A stretch of 64,000 nt of DNA. It comes from Flavisphingomonas formosensis (GTDB lineage Bacteria; Pseudomonadota; Alphaproteobacteria; Sphingomonadales; Sphingomonadaceae). Position 1 is the stretch's first letter, and every line of letters starts with the position of its first letter. The stretch is from contig NZ_WRPK01000005.1 of assembly GCF_009755815.1 (NCBI RefSeq), positions 434,001 to 498,000 of the forward strand, given 5' to 3'. The position numbers and the translations under genes are program-made. Positions 28,465 to 37,841 of this stretch are shown here, piece after piece. The notes beneath the pieces are model-generated. The model was not told where the DNA came from. It made no database searches and saw only the letters and a list, made by a program, of their open reading frames with translations.

Positions 28465-29775
28465 TCAACCCGCCGCGCGGGGGAGACGGATCGTGGCGCG
28501 CAGGCCGCCTTCGGGCCGGTTCTCGATCGTGAAACTGCCCTTTTCGGCACGCACCGCGTCGTTCACGATCGCGAGACCGAGGCCCATTCCGCGCGTGTTG
28601 CGGCTGCGCGCACCGTCCAGCCGCACGAAGGGCTGCAGCACCTCGGCGAGCTTGTCTTCCGCGATGCCGGGCCCGTCGTCGTCAACGATGATGAGAATGC
28701 CGTCGTCGCGCTCGCGTAGCGTGAGACGGACATTACCGCCATAGTGGAGCGCATTGTCGATGAGATTGGTGAGCGCGCGCCGGATCGCGACCGGACGGAC
28801 ATGGGCGACCAGATGATCCGGACCGAAATAGTGCGCATCCTTGCCGGCATCGCGTGCCGCGTCGATCTGCGTGGCGGCCATGATCGCGAGATCGACGCTC
28901 TCGGCGGTTACGGTCGCTTCCTCGCCGCTCAGATAGATTTGGAGCGAGTGAAGAAGCCCGGTCATTTCTTCGATGTCCTGATCCATCGGACGCTGCGTGG
29001 CGGGATCGAGGCCTGCCCCGTCGAGCCGGAGCTGCAACCGGGCAAGCGGCGTACGCAGATCGTGGCCGACCGCAGCGAGCGCCTGGGTGCGGCTGGTGAT
29101 CAGCCGGTGGATACGATCCTGCATCGCGTTGAAGCCGTGAATGAGGCTGCGGACCTCGGCAGGGCCTGCTTCGGGCACCGGTTTGGGATCCTGGGTGCCG
29201 ACCTGGCGCGTCGCCCGCATGAGCACGCGCAGCGGCCCCAGCGTCGCGCGGATCATGATGATGCCGACGAGGACGAGCACCAGCGTGGGCGCGATCAGGC
29301 TCAGAATGCGTCCGAAGGTGAGCGTCCAGATCGCCTTGGCCTGATAGGTACGGAAAAAGAGCAAGGTGCCGTCCGACAGCTCCATCGTGCCGGCGACATC
29401 GCCGCCTTTGGGAAGCGGCAGGAGATGGATCCGCAGCTTCGCCTCGAGCAGCGCCGGCTCCTGCTCCAATATCTGGTTGCGCATGTTGCGCAGGCTGAGA
29501 TTGGACGGCATCACGTCGCCGGCACGCGACCAGCGGAAGGTGAAGCGATCGGTACTCAGTTCGTTCGCCACGAACGGCCGGTCGCTCGGTCGCGTGCGAT
29601 CGAGCACGCGCCGGGCCACGACGAGATGCTCGGCCATCCGATGCGCGTCGTCCTCGCGCAGCGCAAAACGGTTCGCCCGGTTGAACACCAGCGTGTTGGC
29701 GATGAACTCCGTCGCCATGATCGCGACGAGGATCAGCAATATACGGGCGAGGACGCCGAGCGAGCGGCCCCGCAT
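28465..29775 (-). CDS. EnvZ-type sensor histidine kinase
   Basis: This 436-residue inner-membrane kinase has two transmembrane helices (about residues 10-30 and 155-176) around a periplasmic sensor of about 120 residues. A HAMP domain (ATLGPLRVLMRATRQVG), a DHp domain with phospho-acceptor H238 in AAVGHDLRTPLARLQ, and an ATPase domain (NLIDNALHYGG, VDDDGPGIAEDKL, GMGLGLAIV) follow. The ATG at 29775 shares one base with the response regulator stop, so both come from one message. The stimulus is unknown. Confidence 0.92.
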   Translation of the reverse strand: MRGRSLGVLARILLILVAIMATEFIANTLVFNRANRFALREDDAHRMAEHLVVARRVLDRTRPSDRPFVANELSTDRFTFRWSRAGDVMPSNLSLRNMRNQILEQEPALLEAKLRIHLLPLPKGGDVAGTMELSDGTLLFFRTYQAKAIWTLTFGRILSLIAPTLVLVLVGIIMIRATLGPLRVLMRATRQVGTQDPKPVPEAGPAEVRSLIHGFNAMQDRIHRLITSRTQALAAVGHDLRTPLARLQLRLDGAGLDPATQRPMDQDIEEMTGLLHSLQIYLSGEEATVTAESVDLAIMAATQIDAARDAGKDAHYFGPDHLVAHVRPVAIRRALTNLIDNALHYGGNVRLTLRERDDGILIIVDDDGPGIAEDKLAEVLQPFVRLDGARSRNTRGMGLGLAIVNDAVRAEKGSFTIENRPEGGLRATIRLPRAAG

Positions 29776-30482
29776 CAATCGCGTGAGACTGCGGCGCTGA
29801 ACATGTAGCCTATGCCCCGCACCGTCACGATCGGCGGCTTGGCGCCATCCGCGCTGAGCTTGCGGCGCAGGCGGCTGACCAGCACGTCGATGCTTCGGTC
29901 GGAACTGTCGCTGAGGCGGGTGCGCGAAAGCTCGATCAGCCGTTCGCGCCCTATGACGCGCTGCGGCTGCCCCACGAACGTCCCGAGCAGATCGAATTCC
30001 GCACCGGTCAGATCGACGATCGCACCGCTCGGCGAACGCAGCTCGCGCCGGGTGAAGGACACGCGCCAGCCGTCGAATTCGGCTTCATGGCGCTTCTTGT
30101 CGTTCGCGTCGGCCATCGGCCCGCGACGTAGCACCGCCCGGATCCTGGCGACGAGCTCGCGCCTGCTGAACGGCTTGGCGAGATAGTCGTCGGCACCGAG
30201 CTCCAAGCCCAGGATGCGATCCTCCTCGCTGCCGCGGGCGCTGATGAAGATGATCGGCACATCGCTGTCGCGGCGGATCTGCCGGCAGAGATCGATGCCG
30301 TTGGTGCCGGGCAGCATGACGTCCAGGACGATGAGATCGGCCGGCCCGGCTTCGAGCGCGGTCCACATCTCCGGAGCGGAGGTGGCGGATCGCACCTGGA
30401 AGCCATTCTCCTGCAAGAGACGGACGGTGAGGGTACGGAGGGACGGATCGTCCTCTACCAATATGATCGTGTGTGCGGTCAT
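29775..30482 (-). CDS. OmpR family response regulator
   Basis: This 235-residue protein has a receiver domain (phospho-acceptor D54 in LIVLDVMLPG, acidic pair E10-D11-D12 in LVEDDPS, and K in LAKPFSRREL) and a C-terminal OmpR/PhoB winged helix (LTGAEFDLLGTFV, RSIDVLVSRLRRKL, TVRGIGYMF). The frame is open to 30641, but the ATG at 30482 gives the normal receiver N-terminus. It is coupled to the kinase gene. The two secreted-protein genes upstream on the same strand could be targets, which is only a positional guess. Confidence 0.92.
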   Translation of the reverse strand: MTAHTIILVEDDPSLRTLTVRLLQENGFQVRSATSAPEMWTALEAGPADLIVLDVMLPGTNGIDLCRQIRRDSDVPIIFISARGSEEDRILGLELGADDYLAKPFSRRELVARIRAVLRRGPMADANDKKRHEAEFDGWRVSFTRRELRSPSGAIVDLTGAEFDLLGTFVGQPQRVIGRERLIELSRTRLSDSSDRSIDVLVSRLRRKLSADGAKPPIVTVRGIGYMFSAAVSRD

Positions 30483-30581
30483 CCGGATCTTTATGTCATT
30501 CGCTCGACTGACGACAGATAGGTGCTGGCACGCGCCATAACAAACATCTATCGTCGATATGGCCGAAACGGGCGGCGTGAG

Positions 30582-30601
30582 GGGGCGGCCGGAGCCGCCC
30601 C
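30582..30601 (-). terminator. GC-rich stem-loop after the secreted-protein operon
   Basis: GGGGCGGC (30582-30589) and GCCGCCCC (30594-30601) form an 8-bp stem with a 4-base loop (TCCG on the minus strand), starting 8 bases past the leftward gene's stop. No T-run follows, so termination strength is uncertain. Confidence 0.45.
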
Positions 30602-30609
30602 GAGCGAGG

Positions 30610-31260
30610 TCAGAGCGAGGCGTGCTGCTGCGCGGCGGCACTGCGCACCTTGTCGAGAACCCGCAGCAATCCTGCGGCTTCCGCCGGCGCGATACCGCTG
30701 GTCACGTCGCGGCCGAGGCGGTCCTTGAAGCGGAACGACCAGGGATCACGCGAGGCCGGCTGATATTGCTGCGCGATCTCCCGCATCACCGGTTCCGACA
30801 CCTCGAAGACGAGCGTCTTGTTGAGCTTGCAATAGACCACTTCGTCGACGAAAGGGCATTCGTCCGCACGATGGGCGGCAATGGCGAGAGGATCGCTCTT
30901 GAGCGCGCCGCCGGCGACATAATTCACCTGGTAGAGCTCCTTGCGCTGGCCCCAATAAGCGATGTCGTGCCAGATCTGAAAGCGCACCGCACCGGTATCA
31001 CGGGCGACGAGCGCGCGAACATAGACATTGTCGGCCAGGCCATCGCGGATCGGCTGGCGGCCGCGATGCGCCTTCTCGGTGGAGATCACCAGATCGGGCT
31101 CGAGCGGATCGTTGACAATGCTGGTCCGGCTTTCGAAATCAGCCGGCGTCATCGCCGCGAGCCGCTTCGACAGGGTGTCGCTGGCCGACGCAGCTGCCGG
31201 CAGGAGAAGCGTTGCGCCGACGAGAAGGGCAATCTTGCGGACGGACGTGATCATGATCAT
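30610..31260 (-). CDS. Secreted protein of unknown function
   Basis: This is a 216-residue protein with a clear Sec signal peptide (TSVRKIALLVGATLLLPAAA, cleavage probably after ASA). The mature part has no motif I can name: it is mixed alpha/beta with RFQIWHDIAYWGQRKELYQV and a cysteine pair (CPFVDEVVYC). Its ATG overlaps the upstream stop by 4 bases (ATGA), so it is coupled to the small secreted-protein gene. It is probably a periplasmic protein. Confidence 0.75.
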   Translation of the reverse strand: MIMITSVRKIALLVGATLLLPAAASASDTLSKRLAAMTPADFESRTSIVNDPLEPDLVISTEKAHRGRQPIRDGLADNVYVRALVARDTGAVRFQIWHDIAYWGQRKELYQVNYVAGGALKSDPLAIAAHRADECPFVDEVVYCKLNKTLVFEVSEPVMREIAQQYQPASRDPWSFRFKDRLGRDVTSGIAPAEAAGLLRVLDKVRSAAAQQHASL

Positions 31261-31520
31261 CGCTCGCTAAGCTGAGTGGGGTGGGGGGCAGCATCGGCAA
31301 GAGCCTGCGCCCTGGCGCGGGCATGGCCAAGACAGGTGGTCGCCTTGCTGGTTTCCGGGTGGCAGAAAGCCACATCGTTCTTGACCTGGGTGACCGGGCG
31401 GAGCATGGGGACGCTCTTGCCGGGCATCGAGACGACTTCGTGGGTTTCGGACAGTTGCTGGGCCATCAGCGCGGATGGCGCGAGCAGCAACACCGCCGAG
31501 CAGAGAATCTTGGCAAACAA
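31257..31520 (-). CDS. Small secreted protein with probable TTG start
   Basis: This is an 87-residue protein with a signal peptide (FAKILCSAVLLLAPSALMA) and a short polar mature part with two cysteines (VAFCHPETSKATTCLGHARA). A GGAGG lies 5 bases before the TTG at 31520, whereas ATG codons at 31532 and 31550 have no ribosome-binding site, so I choose TTG. The same GGAGG overlaps the 31532 ATG. It is coupled to the larger secreted protein by an ATGA overlap. Function is unknown. Confidence 0.6.
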   Translation of the reverse strand: MFAKILCSAVLLLAPSALMAQQLSETHEVVSMPGKSVPMLRPVTQVKNDVAFCHPETSKATTCLGHARARAQALADAAPHPTQLSER

Positions 31521-32216
31521 TCGAGCCTCCATGTGAAAAGTGGTAGGCATTGAAATGCCGATCCAATGTTTCTTGAAACTCGCCCGCCTGTAACAAAGTG
31601 TTTCCGCATAAAGCCCTTCTTCGGACGATGCGTGATGCGATTCCGATCGGGCACAAGCCGTTCGCTTCTGCTCCTTTATCATGCTCCCGTCATCGAATAT
31701 TGCCACGAAGCCATTTTATCGCGGCTGGGTCGCAACCGATCAGATCGCAATATGCGACGGCCGTGCGCCCGCGAATATGGCGAATGGGGTACGAGGGGGA
31801 ATCGGCTCGTTCCCAAGGGCCCGCCGAAACCCTTGCGCTTGTCTTAAGATCAAGAACGAAACCATAAGCGAGATCTGCATGAACTGATCTTGGTTCGTTA
31901 GATTTGTATCGAATTATTAGCCAATACGCGTCGGCCGCCGGTATTTTCAAATGCCGGCATCGAGCAGGCGACAGCGGATCGGAATGCGCGGGAAGGCGGC
32001 GTGACGGCCGTCACAGCGCAGTGGCGCGATGCCCGCCATAAGCATCATGCGACCCGGACGAGCAGGGTGCTCGTCGACTTGGCCCGGTGCTTCTCTTGGC
32101 ATCGGGCCATTTTTTTGTCCCGTCTTTGGCAGGTTCGGACGGGAGGCTGGCTCTATTCGCGTCCGGCACGAGGAACGTCCGCCATGGCGCTGCGTTGGGT
32201 CGGGGAAGGATAGAGA
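31521..32216. other. About 700-base stretch without a convincing gene
   Basis: This is the upstream region of the secreted-protein operon (leftward) and of a proline-rich gene (rightward). It is AT-richer between about 31550 and 31950, as expected for promoters. The open frames on both strands have no domain, signal peptide or good start. I see no tRNA or strong hairpin. Confidence 0.4.
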
Positions 32217-32402
32217 ATGGCAACGCAGCCTGAAGTCGCCCCACCTGATACGATCAATCCGCAATCGCCGCCGGAGGTGTCGCCGCCGGCCACGCCGCTC
32301 GAAGAGCCGGTCGAGCCGCCGCCGGTGATCACGCCGACCCTTCCTGACCGCGATCAGCCCGATCCGGCCTATCCCGAAACCCCGCCACCGGCATCCGGCT
32401 AA
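32217..32402 (+). CDS. Short proline-rich conserved protein
   Basis: This is a 61-residue acidic protein, about one-third proline (PPEVSPPATPLEEPVEPPPV), with GGAAGGATAGAGA before the ATG. Short proline/glutamate-rich proteins of this type recur in sphingomonads and related alphaproteobacteria, and they have no assigned function. It is probably unstructured. It stands alone between longer spacers. Confidence 0.6.
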   Translation: MATQPEVAPPDTINPQSPPEVSPPATPLEEPVEPPPVITPTLPDRDQPDPAYPETPPPASG

Positions 32403-32528
32403 TGCGCGGAAAACGACTCTTCCAGGATAAGCCGCGGAACTTATTCGCGAAAAGGGCGTATGTCGCGGAACAGCCGAACCGGATCTACGGAATGCTCGGC
32501 AAAGAGCTGTGAAGGTACATTGGAACGA

Positions 32529-32840
32529 ATGTCGGAGGCCTCTAGCTTCGCTTGGCTGGCGCGTGTGAGCGAGAGCTTTTTCGTCGCGCACAATGCGCAT
32601 CTGGAGGCGGAAACAACCGTCGCGCGGCATCTGCTCCACCGCGAGCGTCTGGGCGAGACGCTGGTCTTCGCCACGCAGGCCGATCGCGCCTTATGTGAGG
32701 CGGGTGGCGACGTCTGGGAACTTTCCGTTCGCAGGCAGGACGGCACGCTCGCTCATTTCGTCGGGGCGAGCCTCAGCGCGTGCCTCGCGACGGCGCAGCG
32801 CCAGTTGCAGGTCGGCGCACAGCCCTCGCTTGCAGCCTGA
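32529..32840 (+). CDS. Hypothetical protein
   Basis: This is a 103-residue soluble protein that I do not recognise. The central region (SESFFVAHNAHLEAETTVAR, then LLHRERLGETLVFATQADRA) looks like real protein sequence with amphipathic helices and strands, not GC-shadow sequence. The frame is open from 32460. The ATG at 32529 is preceded by GGAACGA, a weak ribosome-binding site. Confidence 0.5.
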   Translation: MSEASSFAWLARVSESFFVAHNAHLEAETTVARHLLHRERLGETLVFATQADRALCEAGGDVWELSVRRQDGTLAHFVGASLSACLATAQRQLQVGAQPSLAA

Positions 32841-33100
32841 GCCTTCCTGCGGACAACCGACCGTCGCGGCCAAGTCTGTGTGGCCAAAGTGCGCAAAAAG
32901 GGCCACGCCCTTCGATGAAATACGCGCAGACATTGCGAAGCCTCATGCGCCACGGCACCGATAACCACTAAAAGATCGATCGATGGTGGCAGGCCCGGCC
33001 TTGTCGAGGGAAGGGAACTGTCCACAGGTCGGACATGATCGGAATGTGTCCGGATACCGGCGCATCTCCAGTTGCGGGAGTGGGATTGCGGGGGATGAGC

Positions 33101-34276
33101 ATGGCCAACGCCGGTATCGAATTCGACGTTCCGTCGCTGATGGCGGAAGCACGGCAGCGCACTGAAGGCCTCGAAGATTTCGGATCCGGCCCGTTCGTGG
33201 AGCCGCTGGGGATTTTCGTCAATTCCCTGGCCCGTGACGCCAGGCTCAATCCCATCGGCCAGCATATCGCCCGAGAACGGGCGCTCGGCCATATCGTCAA
33301 CCGCCTGCACTATGTAGAGGACCGCAAAACCTTTCCGGGCATTGCCGACGAACGCATCGTCAAGCCGATCTTCATCATCGGCTTTCCCCGGACGGGCACC
33401 ACCATCCTCCATGACATCCTGGCGCAGGACCCGGCAAATCGCGCACCCCTGACCTGGGAAATCACCTATCCCTCGCCGCCGCCGATGACCGCCAGCTTTG
33501 AGACCGATCCCCGCATCGCCCGATGCGAGGCCTCTTTCCCGCCGATCGACGAACGGCGCATCGCCTTCAAGGCCATGCATCCGATGGGCGCGCAACTTTC
33601 GCAGGAATGCGTGGTGATGATGGGCGATGCGATGTGCACGCCCTTGTTCCATAACCAGTTTCGGGTGCCTAGCTATCAGGATTGGGTGGACCGCGATGCC
33701 GACTGGCGCTCCGTATACGCCTTCCATCGGCAGCAGCTCCAGCATCTGCAGCACCGTCACAAGGGCGAGCGGTGGGTTCTGAAGACCGGCGCACATCTGT
33801 GGGGTCTGGAGCATCTGCTCGAAACCTATCCCGATGCCCGGATCGTCTTCACCCACAGGGATCCGGTGAAATCGCTCACATCCTACGCCAGCCTCACGGC
33901 GCTCGTCCGGACGATGGGCAGCGACGAGGTCGATCGCGCCGAGATCGCGGAGGATTGGACCGGACGGCTCGAGCGCGTGCTGGCGAACGTCCTGCGCCTT
34001 CGTGCCGAGAAAAGCTGGCCCAGGGCGATTCTTTACGACGTGATGTTCCCCGATTTCGTGCAGGATCAATTTGCGGTGGTCGAGGCCATATACCGTGCAT
34101 TCGATCTGCCCATGTCAGAGGAGGGCGCGCGCCGGATGAAGGCATTCATCGCGGACAATCCCCAGGGCAAGCACGGCATCCACCGCTATTCGCCGGAGGA
34201 ATATGGCATCGATCCTGCCGTCGTGCGCCAGCGGCTGCGGCCTTATATCCAGAGGTTCGATCTTCGTCCCGAATGA
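33101..34276 (+). CDS. Sulfotransferase family protein
   Basis: This 391-residue protein has the PAPS-binding fold. The 5'-phosphosulfate loop is IIGFPRTGTTILHDIL (about residues 92-107) and the 3'-phosphate-binding motif is RIVFTHRDPVKSLTSYASL (about 246-264). It probably transfers sulfate from PAPS to a hydroxyl or amine of a small molecule or lipid. The start is ambiguous: ATG codons at 33095 and 33101 both follow GGGGG, and the second has better spacing. A more upstream ATG at 33035 lacks a site. No PAPS synthesis genes are adjacent. Confidence 0.82.
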   Translation: MANAGIEFDVPSLMAEARQRTEGLEDFGSGPFVEPLGIFVNSLARDARLNPIGQHIARERALGHIVNRLHYVEDRKTFPGIADERIVKPIFIIGFPRTGTTILHDILAQDPANRAPLTWEITYPSPPPMTASFETDPRIARCEASFPPIDERRIAFKAMHPMGAQLSQECVVMMGDAMCTPLFHNQFRVPSYQDWVDRDADWRSVYAFHRQQLQHLQHRHKGERWVLKTGAHLWGLEHLLETYPDARIVFTHRDPVKSLTSYASLTALVRTMGSDEVDRAEIAEDWTGRLERVLANVLRLRAEKSWPRAILYDVMFPDFVQDQFAVVEAIYRAFDLPMSEEGARRMKAFIADNPQGKHGIHRYSPEEYGIDPAVVRQRLRPYIQRFDLRPE

Positions 34277-34404
34277 CCGCGGCGGCCGTGCCCGTTTCCA
34301 CCATTTCGGCGCCATCTGTTCTCGCCCATATGTGCTATTATAGACATTTATGCTTCATAATGGACAGGCGATCGCATTGCCGAAAAGGGGGAACCGGGGG
34401 ATCG

Positions 34405-36210
34405 ATGTCGATGATGCGCGTGCCGTTCGGCGCCCGCCTGCTAACCCTGGTCCTGGCGATGCTGGCATCCCAGGCCGCGCAGGCGGCAAGCTGTCAGCTC
34501 GTCAGCTATGGCACGTTGCCGGTCACGATGGAGGGACTGCGTCCGATGACGACGGTCAAGGTGAACGGCAAGGAAAGCCGCTTCATTCTCGACAGCGGCG
34601 CCTTCTTCAATTTCATGTCTCAAGCGCAGGCCGCCCAGCTCGGCCTGTCGCCGGGACCGTTGCCCTTCGATTTCACCATTTCCGGCATCGGTGGAAGCGC
34701 GGTGCCCCAGCTCGCCCGGATCCGGACGTTCGGATTCCTCGGCACGGAGCTCAAGAATGTCGAGTTTCTGGTTGGCGGAACGGATGCTGGTGCGGGGTTG
34801 ATCGGCGCCAATCTACTTGCCTTGGCCGATACCGAATATGATCTCGCCGCGGGCAAGGTCCGTATCGTCGAGGCCAAAGGCTGCGGCAATGGCGCGCTCG
34901 CTTACTGGTCGAGCAACGGCAATTATTCGGTTGCGGAAATGCTCTCGACCACGAACGAGCGTGACCGACGCAGCTTCGTCGCCGTCACCATAAACGGCAA
35001 GACGATCCGCGCGCTGCTCGATAGCGGCGCGAGCGGCTCGCTCCTCAGTCGCGACGCGGCGGAGCGAGCCGGTATCGATCTCACCGCCAAGGACGTGCTG
35101 GCGAGCTACGGCACGCGCGGCGTCGGGCGGCGAACCTACAGGACATGGATCGCGCCGGTCGATCAGTTCAAGATCGGCGACGAAGAGATCCGCAAGACGC
35201 ATATTGCCGTGATGGACGGCACTATCGGCAACGGTCCCGACACACCGGACATGTTGCTGGGCACCGATTTCATGCTTGCGCACCATATGCTCGTCGCCAA
35301 GAGCCAGCGGCGCATCTACTTCACCTATAATGGGGGCAAGGTCTTCTCGCTGGGACAGAGGGGGGGAGATGCGGCGGCGGAGCCGGCCCCGGCGGCCTCC
35401 GCCAGCACAGCCAGGCAGAACGACAGCAGCGCCACCCCGAAAACCGCCGAAGAATTCGCCCTGCGCGGCAATGCCCATATCGCCAGGCACGAATCGGCTC
35501 TCGGCATCGCCGATCTCAGCGAGGCGATCCGGCAGGCGCCCGATGTCGCCAGCTACCATGTCGACCGGGCAAAAGCCTATCTCGCCATTCGCCAGCCGAA
35601 GCTCGCTCTCGACGATCTCGATGCAGCCGTGAAGCGCGATCCGGACAATGTGCAGACATTGATCATGCGCGCCAGGGTCAGGCTCGGCAATCGTGACACG
35701 ACAGGCGCTCTCGCGGATGCCGAGGCGGCAGAGCGTTTCGTAGACACGGGTTCTCGCATGGCGCTCGCGCTCGCCAATCTGTTCGTCGCGCTGGACGCAC
35801 CTGCGCGGGCCATCCCACTGTTCGATGGCTGGGTGAGGCTGCACGGGGACGATGCGGGCCTTGCCGAAGGGCTCAACGACCGATGCTGGTCCCGGGCGCT
35901 CGCCAATGTCGACCTCGACAAGGCGCTCGACGACTGCAACCGGGCATTGCGGATACGCAAAGCCGATGCCGGCTTCCTGGACAGCCGGGGAATGGTCTAT
36001 CTGCGCCGTGGTGATTATCCACATTCGATTGCCGATTATGATGCGGTCCTTGCGCGACAGCCGGGTTCCGCCTGGTCCTTGCTCGGCCGCGGACTGGCGC
36101 GATTGCGCGCGGGACAGGAAGATGCGGGCAAGGCCGATCTCGCAGCGGCGAAGACGATCGAACCCGACATCGAAAGCCGCGCCATTAAGCTTGGTCTTTC
36201 AAAGCCGTAG
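34405..36210 (+). CDS. Periplasmic tandem retropepsin-like protein with TPR repeats
   Basis: This 601-residue protein has a signal peptide (FGARLLTLVLAMLASQAAQA). Two consecutive retropepsin-like aspartyl protease domains follow: D63 in FILDSGAFFNF and D206 in ALLDSGASGSLLS, with partner hydrophobic-Gly segments LIGANLLAL and LLGTDFML. From about residue 345 it has several TPR-like helical pairs (DLSEAIRQAPD, LDDLDAAVKRDPDN, ALDDCNRALRIRKA, IADYDAVLARQPGS). Retropepsins work as dimers, so the two domains could form a single-chain protease. The frame is open far upstream, but the ATG at 34405 gives the signal peptide. Substrate and partner are unknown. Confidence 0.85.
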   Translation: MSMMRVPFGARLLTLVLAMLASQAAQAASCQLVSYGTLPVTMEGLRPMTTVKVNGKESRFILDSGAFFNFMSQAQAAQLGLSPGPLPFDFTISGIGGSAVPQLARIRTFGFLGTELKNVEFLVGGTDAGAGLIGANLLALADTEYDLAAGKVRIVEAKGCGNGALAYWSSNGNYSVAEMLSTTNERDRRSFVAVTINGKTIRALLDSGASGSLLSRDAAERAGIDLTAKDVLASYGTRGVGRRTYRTWIAPVDQFKIGDEEIRKTHIAVMDGTIGNGPDTPDMLLGTDFMLAHHMLVAKSQRRIYFTYNGGKVFSLGQRGGDAAAEPAPAASASTARQNDSSATPKTAEEFALRGNAHIARHESALGIADLSEAIRQAPDVASYHVDRAKAYLAIRQPKLALDDLDAAVKRDPDNVQTLIMRARVRLGNRDTTGALADAEAAERFVDTGSRMALALANLFVALDAPARAIPLFDGWVRLHGDDAGLAEGLNDRCWSRALANVDLDKALDDCNRALRIRKADAGFLDSRGMVYLRRGDYPHSIADYDAVLARQPGSAWSLLGRGLARLRAGQEDAGKADLAAAKTIEPDIESRAIKLGLSKP

Positions 36211-36350
36211 CGATCATATCGTAACGAATGATCTGAATTTAACATAACATATCTTATCAGACTTATTTAAAGTTGGGGCTCGATCGGTCATTCGCGCTTC
36301 TCGAGTGTCACGGGACCGTGCACTGGACGGCACCAATCCGAAAAGCAGAG

Positions 36351-36833
36351 TCAGCAAACCTCCCCCACGCGATACGGGTCAAACCGGACGATCTCGCGCA
36401 GGCTCACCAGCGTCTCGTAGCGACGGACATTCTCGTCCGGCGTGAGCACTGCATCGATGAACGCCTGATAGCCTTCGATCGAAGGCACCGTCACCATCAG
36501 GAGGAAATCCGTACGGCCGGTGACGTTCCATGCGCCGATCACCTCCGGCCGTTTTTCGAGCTTCCGCGCGAAAAGCTGCTCCACATGCGGGAGGCTCTGC
36601 ATCAGCTCGACCAGCACATGGATCGTAATCGACGACGCCAGCCGGCGCGGATCGATCAGCGAGACATCCGCCATGATCACGCCCGTTGCGCGAAGCCGAC
36701 GCAGGCGACGCAGCACCGCGCTTTCGGACAGGCCGACCTGGTCGGCGATGGATCGAGCAGGTTCCAGATTATGACGTCGGACGATCGCCAGAATGCGACG
36801 ATCGAACGTGTCGAGTGTGACTGTTTCCGTCAT
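36351..36833 (-). CDS. Lrp/AsnC family transcriptional regulator
   Basis: This 160-residue regulator has an N-terminal helix-turn-helix (LDTFDRRILAIVRRHN through ESAVLRRLRRLRATG) and a C-terminal RAM domain (WNVTGRTDFLLMVTV). It is divergent from the EamA exporter gene with 86 bases between them. Lrp-type regulators beside amino acid exporters are common, so it probably controls that exporter in response to an amino acid. Confidence 0.9.
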   Translation of the reverse strand: MTETVTLDTFDRRILAIVRRHNLEPARSIADQVGLSESAVLRRLRRLRATGVIMADVSLIDPRRLASSITIHVLVELMQSLPHVEQLFARKLEKRPEVIGAWNVTGRTDFLLMVTVPSIEGYQAFIDAVLTPDENVRRYETLVSLREIVRFDPYRVGEVC

Positions 36834-36919
36834 TCATACCACAATGATGATGAAATCCGCCGAAGGATGACAGAAAAAGGCGGCCTTCGCCATGGCCGCG
36901 CGCGTATATCGCCTTCATC

Positions 36920-37807
36920 ATGACGACCGTGACCGCCACCCCTCTGCCACCGTCCATGCCGCTCCTGCATAAGGCGCTGCCCTATGCGGCGCTCGCCGGT
37001 TCGATCATTTCCTTTTGCGTGGGAACTTCGTTCGCCAAGCAGCTGTTTCCGCTCGTGGGAGCGCAAGTCGCGGTCACCTATCGCGTCGGCTTCGCGGCGA
37101 TCATCCTGCTGATCCTCTTCCGCCCGTGGCGGATGCCGCTATCACGCGCCGACCTCTATGCGACGATGCGCTACGGCGCCGCGCTGGGCGTCATGAATTT
37201 CTGCTTCTACATGGCATTGCGCAGCATTCCGTTGGGCCTCACGATCGCGATTGAATTTCTCGGCCCGCTGACCGTGGCATTGATCCACTCGCGCAGGCCC
37301 GCGCACTTCGCGATCGTCGGTCTGGCCGTCGTCGGCCTTCTTCTCCTGCTCCCCATACGCAACACCAGCCACGCTCTGGATCCGGTCGGCGTGGTCTATG
37401 CATTGGGAGCCGGGCTCTGCTGGGGTTTGTACATCATATTCGGCAAGCGAACCGGCCATCTGCCCGGCGGGCAGGCGGTTGCGCTGGGCATGACCACCGC
37501 GGCGATCCTCGTCGTGCCGATCGGCATCCATCATGCCGGCGCCGCTCTCTGGGCACCTTCGCTGATGCTGCTCGGTCTCATACCGGCGGTGCTATCCAGC
37601 GCGCTGCCTTATTCGCTGGAAATGGTCGCTCTCAAGAGAATCCCGGAGAATAGTTTCGGCGTGCTGCTGAGCGTGGAGCCAGCGGTAGGCGCCCTCTCCG
37701 GCTGGCTCCTGCTCGGCGAACATCTGACCGGGTTGCAGTGGCTGGCCATTGCGCTGGTGGTGGCCGCATCCGCGGGGACGATATTGGTGCCAGCAAAACA
37801 CGCCTGA
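36920..37807 (+). CDS. EamA family exporter, RhtA-like
   Basis: This 295-residue inner-membrane protein has about ten hydrophobic segments and two EamA repeats (about 20-150 and 165-290). SYSLEMVALK-like and GVLLSVEPAVGALSGWLLLG stretches match RhtA (threonine/homoserine exporter) in style. It probably exports amino acids or small metabolites by proton exchange. A divergent Lrp/AsnC regulator supports an amino acid substrate. Confidence 0.88.
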   Translation: MTTVTATPLPPSMPLLHKALPYAALAGSIISFCVGTSFAKQLFPLVGAQVAVTYRVGFAAIILLILFRPWRMPLSRADLYATMRYGAALGVMNFCFYMALRSIPLGLTIAIEFLGPLTVALIHSRRPAHFAIVGLAVVGLLLLLPIRNTSHALDPVGVVYALGAGLCWGLYIIFGKRTGHLPGGQAVALGMTTAAILVVPIGIHHAGAALWAPSLMLLGLIPAVLSSALPYSLEMVALKRIPENSFGVLLSVEPAVGALSGWLLLGEHLTGLQWLAIALVVAASAGTILVPAKHA

Positions 37808-37841
37808 ATATATCGGGTTACGCGGTGTTTTTCAGAACGAT

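Noticed and set aside
31566-31847. 93-codon rightward frame upstream of the proline-rich gene
   Set aside because: Arg-rich, without a start site, in AT-rich spacer DNA.
32753-34069. Leftward 438-codon open frame antisense to the sulfotransferase gene
   Set aside because: No domain. The opposite strand has both PAPS-binding motifs.
33682-34404. Long N-terminal extension of the retropepsin-TPR gene
   Set aside because: It lies inside the sulfotransferase gene in another frame. The signal peptide begins at 34405.
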